Shown: positions 56,748-64,000 of the stretch, piece by piece
How the letters are laid out: the number at the start of each line of letters is the position of its first letter
Numbering within the stretch: the stretch's first letter is position 1
NCBI GenBank assembly: GCA_036873755.1
Contig: JAVTVY010008113.1
Coordinates: 390,997 to 454,996 of the forward strand
Length of the DNA: 64,000 nucleotides
Direction: 5' to 3'
Source of the DNA: Hanleya hanleyi
Lineage: Eukaryota; Mollusca; Polyplacophora; Lepidopleurida; Hanleyidae
Notes under the pieces: generated by a model
What the model was told of the DNA's origin: nothing
What the model saw: the letters and a program-made list of their open reading frames with translations, nothing else
The model's database searches: none
Program-made: the position numbers and the translations under genes

Positions 56748-59287
56748 TTTTTGGTTGGTATTATCCCTTCGGAGTTAAAAAATGTGAACTTGCGGATTTT
56801 TTTTCCTTTGACCGCATCACTCGTTGGCTGGCCTAATCACACTCAAAAGGTGGCCAGATGGCTCTGCGCAGTTATTGGGTCAGGGGTCAGCCGGATATAG
56901 TGCGTGTACCAGTGTTGGCAAGCAGCCAAATTTGCTGTACGACAACAGAGTCTGGGAATAGGGCTTCGCCCTGTTCCAGACAAAAATGATCCCAGTGATC
57001 ATATTTACCTCAGTCACGCTTTTATTGCAGATGTTCATGTATCTATCTTCAATGGCATGAGAACACGGCCCTGAACATCCGTTCCAGCGGTATTAGCTAC
57101 AAATATTCAAGAGCAATGATTTAACAGGCAGATCAAGTCATTTGGTGGAAAGTGATGAACAATGTGACCGTTGGATAGAAGAAACAGTCCAAACGGGGAA
57201 AATATTAGTCGAATGTAAGTTCTTGTTCAGAACACAAGTTTGCAAGCGCTGCATTCTCCACCTTGTCTCCACAGTCACAAACTACAGTCACAATGATTTA
57301 CACAGAGGTCAAACCATAACAGACAGATGTCATTTTCCACTAAAGTATCGGCTAGTTTTAAATATGTTAATATCCAATATCATGAACTTTAGTTACCGTA
57401 GATTTGTATCTGGCGTACATAAGTAGTATAGTCCCGTGAAAAAAGGTCGTATTTTGCCGGGGGAGGTAACTCTTGATTTCGACAGGGGGCGCCACCAGCT
57501 CAAGAGAGCTCCCCGCAAAAGGGAGGTAACTCTGGATGCACTTTTCTGATTTTTGGCAAATGCCGGGTTATCTTCCCTGATTCGAACATTTGCATATTAA
57601 ATCTATACGGGAAAATGCCTGTATGGGGTATGGATGGTCCGATTGGGTCGTATGAGGTATCAATGTGAAGCAGTCGCGAAGAGGCATCCGACGAGGTGGG
57701 TGTGGGGTTGAAATATCGTCATTCTGCGCATGCGCGGTGACAAAGGGTATGGAAATAGACGTTTTGGGTCTAGGGGAGCCACTAGTGGTCCGATGGAGTT
57801 GAGTCAGGTATCAATGTGAAACCTATGTGAGGGGACATCCGACGGGGTGGGAGTGGGTTTGAAATATCGTCATTCTGCGCATGCGCGGTAGACCAAGGGT
57901 ATGGAAATAGACGTTCTGGGGTCGAGGGGAGCCCCTATTGGGTCGATGGAGTCGTATGAGGTATCAATGTGAAGCATAGGTGAGGGGGCATCTGACTGGA
58001 CTAGTGTTTCGGTCGTTGTCAACATTCTGCGCATGCGCAAACAGGGAATCGTGGGAAAAGGGTACGGAAATAGACGTTTTGGGATCTAGGTGAGCCACTA
58101 ATGGTCCGATGGAGTTGAGTGAGGTATCAATATGAAGCCTATGTGAGGGGGCATCCGATGGATTGGGTATGGGGTTGGAATATCGTCATTCTGCGCATGC
58201 GCGGTAGACCAAGGGTATGGAAATAGACGTTTTGGGATATAGGGGAGCCCCTAATGGGCCGATAGAGTCGTATGAGGTATCACTGTCAAGCCTATGTGAG
58301 GGGGCATCCACCTGGACTAGTGGCTCGGGCGATGTCAACACTCTGCGCATGCGCAAACAGGGAATTGTGGGAAAAGGGTATGGAAATAGACGTTTTGGGT
58401 CTGGGTGGGCCACTATTGGTCCTATGGAGTCGTATGAGGTATCCATGTGAAGCATTCGTAAAGGCCCATTCTCACGGTGCAATTTGTAGTAACAACTTGT
58501 AGCATACAACTTAGTTGCATCGTGAGAACACTCGTACGATTTTAGTCGCATGCTACTTGTCGTATGAAATAGAACCGGTCCTATTTCATGCGATTAGTTG
58601 CATGCTACAAATCGGGGGAATCCCCCGCCGAGTTGTTACTACAAATCGCATCGTGAGAATGGACCTTAAAGGAGTATCCACCTGGGCTAGTGTCTCGGCC
58701 GTTGTCAACATTCTGCGCATGCGCAGACAGGGAATTGTGGGAAAAGGGCATGGAAGTAGACGTTTTGGGGTCTATTTGGGCCCCTAGTTGTCCTATGGAG
58801 TCGGGTGAGGTATCGTTGTGAAGGATACGTGAGGGGGCATCCGACTGTACTAGTTTGACGTGGAACTGGCGTCATTCTGCGCATGCGCAGTAGGCAAAGG
58901 GTATGGAAATAGACGCTTTGGGATCGAGGTGGGCCACTATTGGTCCTATGGAGTCGTTTGAGGTATCAATGTGAAGCCTATGTGAGGGGGCATCCGTCTG
59001 GGCTAGTATCTCGGCCGTTGTCAACAGTCTGCGCATGCGCAAACAGGGAATTGTGGGGAAAGGGTATGGAAATAGACGTTTTGGGGTCTGGGTGGGCCAC
59101 TATTGGTCCTATGGAGTCGTATGAGGTATCCAAGTGAAACATTCGTAAAGGATTATCCACCTGGGCTAGTGTCTCGGCCGTTATCAACATTCCACGCATG
59201 CGCAGACAGGGAATTGTGGGAAAAGGGCATTGGAATGGACATTTTGGGGTCTATTTGGGCCCCTGGTCGTCCGATGAGGTCGAGTGA
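56748..59287 (+). repeat. Tandem duplication, unit 2 (about 2.54 kb)
   Basis: Second copy of 54228-56747. It continues into the complete foldback copy II without a break, so unit 2 is the original and unit 1 the extra copy (inference). Confidence 0.9.
58462..58666 (-). mobile_element. PIF/Harbinger-type MITE (copy in II left arm)
   Basis: Same insertion as in 17148-17352 and 55922-56126, with TAA at 58459-58461 and 58667-58669. It is absent from the right arm of copy II (62968-62983 is the empty site). Confidence 0.8.
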
Positions 59288-60061
59288 GGTATCGTTGTAA
59301 AGGTTACGTGAGGGGGCATCCGCCTGGACTAGTATGACGTGGAACTGACGTCATTCTGCGCATGCGCAGTAGACAAAGTGTATGGAAATAGACGTTTTAG
59401 GGTCTAGGTGGGACCCTAGTGGTCCGATGGAGTTGAGTGAGGTATCAATGTAAAGCAGTCGTGACGGAGCATCCAGTCATGGGTGGGTGCATGTAAAATT
59501 AGGATTTTTTCCCGAAAATATAAAAGCGGAACACGGAATTTACCCCTAAAATAGTGAAAAACACCTATCAACCCTAACCAAAATGGCTAATATCGGTCCT
59601 CGGGCTTATTGGGACCTGCCTATCAAGTCAATGGGGTGGGTGCATGTAAAATTAGGATTTTGCCGCGAAAATATAAAAAGCGGAACGCGGACTTTACCCC
59701 TAAAATAGGGGAAAACACCTATCAACCCTATCCCAATTTCGGAGCTCCAAGAGCTCCGGAGCTCCGAATTCCAAGAGCTCCGGAGATCCGAGTTCCAAGA
59801 GCTCCGGAGCTCCGAGTTCCAAGAGCTCCGGAGCTCCGACGGCACCACCGGGCGTTGACGGGCGAGTGAGTGAGTGTGAGTGAGTGAGTGAGTGAGTGAG
59901 TGAGTGAAGCGTCCACAACGCCCGTGAGGCGTCCCCAGCGCCCGTCTTAACGTATGGGCGAACTAACGACGGTGAGTGAGTGAGTGATTGAGTGAGTGAT
60001 TGAGTGAGTGAGTGAGTGAGTGAGTGGGATCCTACTGGACTAATGTAACGTCCGTTTTCAT

Positions 60062-60320
60062 CATTTTGCGCATGCGCAGTATGGCCGTCGTATATAAAGC
60101 AGGCATTTTGGGGATTCGTGGAGGTTTGTTGAGTGGTTGACCATCCCTGGTCAAATGAACCGTGTCGGGTATCAGTGTGAAGCTCTCGTAGAAAAAGTGG
60201 AAATTTCTCCTCATTTGTGGGGCGCTCACTTCCGGTTGTGTGAGGCGCTGCCCTCAGCCAATCAGAAGCGAGTATTTTGACCCGGTGCATTGTGGGACAT
60301 ATCCAAGATGGCGGCGTCTG
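60062..60320 (+). promoter_or_regulatory. Promoter-like motif block in foldback copy II, left arm
   Basis: TGCGCATGCGCA at about 60066, TATATAAA at about 60090, CACTTCCGGT at about 60226, intact CCAAT box ('cagccaatcag') at about 60256, and AAGATGGCGGC at about 60305. A second 'caagatggcgaca' follows at about 60333. The mirror block is at 61795-62050. All motifs keep the order seen in copy I. Confidence 0.45.
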
Positions 60321-61019
60321 CCTTCTGGTTCAAGATGGCGACACGTCCGGTGTCGAAAACTGACCATTTTGTCGGAATGTGGTCATCTGGTTTCGAAAAC
60401 TGGACCTTGTATGGGTCCCGCCTAATTTGGTGTAGAGATGGACCACTATTGGTCCGAATGCGTCCTGTGGGGTGTCATCTTGTAGTTCTCGGAGTGCAGA
60501 CCACGATTTGAAGGATGTTCATGTCATCTGTGATGTCATTGTTGACAGTAGTAGCCATAGTGGGCATTTTGGAGCAGTGAAAGGAGGTTTTTGATGTAGA
60601 GATGGACCACCCTTGGTTCGAATGTGTCGAGGGAAGTGTCGTCTTGCAGTTCTCGGGGTGTAGACTCCATTTGGGAGATGTCCCCAGCATCTGTGACGTC
60701 ATCGGTGACGTCGTCAGTACGAGTAGTAGCGAAAGAAAATGTTTCATAATTGGCTCAGTGCCAATTTTTTTCCCACGATTTGGACTGATGAGGGACACAT
60801 GTTCATTCCTATATTTACAGACACTACCACCACCACCACCACCACACACCACCACCACCGCACACCACCACCACCACCACCAACGCCACCACCGGGCGTT
60901 GACGGGCGTCAACGCCCGGTGGTGGTGGTGGTGGTAGCTCCCGTGTGGCAGAGCTCTTGGATCGGAGCTCTTGGAGCTCAAATCTTGTGGAGCTTAGAGC
61001 TCGGAAATGACGTCATCGC

Positions 61020-61115
61020 ATGCATGCGCGCGTACCTGTGCTGCACCCGCACACTGGTGTACCCTCTTTCCTACGGGCTAGGGTACAGGGTGCACCACAG
61101 GTACGCGCGCATGCA
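61020..61115. repeat. Centre of symmetry of foldback copy II
   Basis: 'gcgcgcgtacctgtg' and its complement surround an asymmetric 55-bp spacer that is the exact reverse of the spacer in copy I, independent proof of inverse orientation. Confidence 0.85.
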
Positions 61116-64000
61116 TGCGATGACTTCCTTTCCGAGCTCTGAGCTCCACAAGCTTTGAGCTCCAAGAGCTCCGATCCAAGAGCTCTGCCACACGGGAGAT
61201 ACCACCACCACCACCACCGGGCGTTGACGCCCGTCAACGCCCAGTGGTGGCGTTGGTGGTGGTGGTGTGTGGTGGTGGTGGTGGTAGTGTCTGTAAATAT
61301 AGGAATGAACATGTGTCCCTCATCAGTCCAATTCGTGGGGAAAAATTGGCACTGAGCCAATTATAAAACATTTTCTTTCGCTACTACTCGTTCTGATGAC
61401 GTCACCGATGACGTCACAGATGCTGTGGACATCCCCCAAATGGAGTCTACACCCCGAGATCTGCAAGATGACACTTCCCTCGAAACATTCGAACCGAGGG
61501 TGGTCCATCTCTATACCAAATACCTTCTTTCACTGCTCCAAAATGCCCACTATGGCTACTATTGTCAACAATGACATCACAGATGACGTGAACATCCTTC
61601 AAATCGTGGTCTGCACTCCGAGAACTACAAGATGACACCCCACAGGACGCATTCGGACCAATAGTGGTCCATCTCTACACCAAATTAAGCGGGACCCATA
61701 CAAGGTCCAGTTTTCGACACCAGATGACCACATTCCGACAAAATGGTCAGTTTTCGACACCGGACGTGTCGCCTTCTTGAACCAGAAGGCAGACGCCGCC
61801 ATCTTGGATATGTCCCATAATGCACCGGGTCAAAATACTCGCTTCTGATTGACTGAGGGCAGCGCCTCACACAACCGGAAGTGAGCACCCCACAAATGAG
61901 GGGAAATTTTCACTTTTCCTACGAGAGCTTCAAACTGATACCCCACACGATCCATTTGACCAGGGATGGTCAACCACTCAACAAACCTCTACGAATCCCC
62001 AAAATGCCTGCTTTATATACGACGGCCATACTGCGCATGCGCAAAGTGATGAAAACGGACGTTACATTAGTCCAGTAGGATCCCATTCACTCACTCACTC
62101 ACTCACTCACTCACTCACTCACTCACTCACTCACCGTCGTTAGTGCGTCCATGCGTTAAGACGGGCGTTGGGGACGCCTCACGGGCGTTGTGGACGCTTC
62201 ACTCACTCACTCACTGACTCACTCACTCACTCACACTCATTCACTCGCCCGTCAACGCCCGGTTGTGGCGTCGGAGCTCCGGAGCTCTTGGAACTCGGAA
62301 ATCCGGAGCTCTTGAAACTCGTATCTCCGGAGTTCTTGGAACTCGGAGCTCCGGAGCTCTTGGAGCTTCGAAATTGGGATAGGGTTGATAGGTGTTTTTC
62401 CCTATTTCAGGGGTAAAATCCGCGTTCCGCTTTTTATATTTTCGGGTCAAAATCCTAATTTTACATGCACCCACCCCATTGACTTGATAGGCAGGTCCCA
62501 ATAAGCCCGAGGACCGATATTAGCCATTTTGGCTAGGGTTGATAGGTGTTTTCCATTATTTTAGGGGCAAATTCCGTGTTCCGCTTTTATATTTTCGGGA
62601 AAAAATCCTAAGTTTACATGCACCCACCCATGACTGGATGCTCCGTCACGACTTGCTTTACATTGATACCTGACTCAACTCCATCGGACCACTAGGGACC
62701 CACGTAGACCGTAAAACGTCTATTTCCATACATTTTGTCTACTGCGCATGCGCAGAATGACGTCAGTTCCAAGTCATACTAGTCCAGACGGATGCCCCCT
62801 CACGTATCCTTTACAACGATACCTCACTCGACCTCATCGGACGGCCAGGGGCCCAAATAGTCCCCAAAATGTCCATTCCAATGCCCTTTTCCCACAATTC
62901 CCTGTCTGCGCATGCGCAGAATGTTGACAACGGCCGAGACACTAGCCCAGGTGGATAGTCCTTTACGAATGCTTCACATGGATACCTCATACGACTCGAT
63001 AGGACCAATAGTGGCCCACCCAGTCCCCAAAACGTCTATTTCCATATCCTTTTCCCACAATTCCCTGTTTGCGCATGCGCAGAGTGTTGACATCGCCCGA
63101 GCCACTAGTCCAGTTGCATGCCCCCTCACATAGGCTTCACAGTGATACCTCATACGACTCTATCGGCCCATTAGGGGATCCCCTAGATCCCAAAACGTCT
63201 ATTTCCATACATTTGGTCTACCGCGCATGCGCAGAATGACAATATTCCAACCCCATACCCGCCCCATCGGATGCCCCCTCACATAGGCTTCATATTGATA
63301 CCTCACTCAACTCCATCGGACCATTAGTGGCTCACCTAGATCCCAACACGTCTATTTCCGTACCCTTTTCCCACAATTCCCTGTTTGCGCATGCGCATAA
63401 TATTGACAACGACCGAGACACTAGTCCAGTCAAATGCCCCCTCACCTATGCTTCACATTGATACCTCATACGACTCCATCGGCCCAATAGGGGCTCCCCT
63501 CGACCCCAGAACGTCTATTTCCATACCCTTGGTCTACCGCGCATGCACAGAATGACGATATTTCAAACTCACTCCTACCCCGTCGGATGCCCCCTCACAT
63601 AGGTTTCACATTGATACCTGACTCAACTCCATCGGACCACTAGTGGCTCTCCTAGACCCCAAAACGTCTATTTCCATACCCTTTGTCACCGCGCATGCGC
63701 AGAATGACGATATTTCAACCCCACACCCACCTCGTCGGATGCCCCTTCGCGACTGCTTCACATTGATACCTCATACGACCCAATCGGATCATCCATACCC
63801 CATACAGGCATTTTCCCGTATAGATTTAATATGCAAATGTTCGAATCAGGGAAGATAACCCGGCATTTGCCAAAAATCACAAAAGTGCATCCAGAGTTAC
63901 CTCTCTTTTGCGGGGAGCTCTCTTGAGCTGGTGGCGCCCCCTGTCGGAATCAAGAGTTACCTCCCCCGGCAAAATACTCCCTTTTTTCACGGGACTATAC

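Larger units (their letters stand above)
57426..64000. mobile_element. Foldback element, copy II (6.58 kb)
   Basis: Both termini are present (gtatagtcccgtg at 57426, its complement ending at base 64000). Its left arm matches copy I's right arm and its right arm matches copy I's left arm, including private variants ('gtcgtattttgcc' versus 'gggagtattttgcc'). It is therefore the inverse of copy I. The right arm has lost about three tandem units relative to copy I's left arm: in 62811-63008 one unit is a hybrid of two units of copy I. Confidence 0.9.

Overview
This is animal (metazoan) nuclear DNA, most likely from a mollusc or another lophotrochozoan. The reasons are: two intron-split AA15 lytic polysaccharide monooxygenase (LPMO) genes; RNase H-bearing LINE remnants whose 3' tail reads like 'gctgaacgcgacattaaacc'; a Ty3/Gypsy element with integrase upstream of reverse transcriptase; a long array of a 157-bp repeat headed by 'agcccaccatc...gatggtgggct'; and very dense minisatellites. 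Nothing bacterial is visible. The species call is inference.

Layout. 1-7.3 kb: LINE fragments, three copies (with one at 9.3 kb) of a dispersed repeat, and an interleaved pair of inverted repeats in the order A-B-A'-B'. 7.3-10.3 kb: a 33-bp satellite and LPMO gene 1 on the minus strand (two exons seen; the expected acceptor of exon 2 reads AA instead of AG). 11.47-18.39 kb: a 6.9-kb near-palindromic foldback element (copy I). 18.4-21.1 kb: foldback debris and four minisatellites. 21.1-28.3 kb: a dead Gypsy element on the minus strand, with target duplication, tRNA-Pro primer site and a nested 304-bp retro-insertion. 29.2-41.9 kb: LPMO gene 2 on the plus strand (three exons), whose introns hold a minisatellite that copies its own splice donor, a 41-bp minisatellite, about 36 copies of the 157-bp repeat and a LINE remnant. 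42.7-45.6 kb: a 27-bp minisatellite that stays open as one 2.8-kb reading frame. 46.5-52.6 kb: decayed Penelope-like retroelement copies in both orientations. 54.2-64.0 kb: a tandemly duplicated 2.5-kb block and foldback copy II, which is the inverse of copy I together with its flank.

The only plausible host protein genes are the two head-to-head LPMO paralogues (copper enzymes that cleave chitin or related polysaccharides outside the cell). They share intron positions and phases, so they arose by duplication. Everything else is mobile or satellite DNA.

The most unusual item is the foldback family. Each arm carries about 10 tandem units of roughly 160 bp, most with the palindrome TGCGCATGCGCA (the vertebrate NRF-1 consensus), followed inward by a block with TATA, ETS, CCAAT, YY1-type and CRE motifs. 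Copies I and II are inverted duplicates flanking about 36 kb that includes LPMO gene 2. All matches were read by eye; no alignment or search was run.
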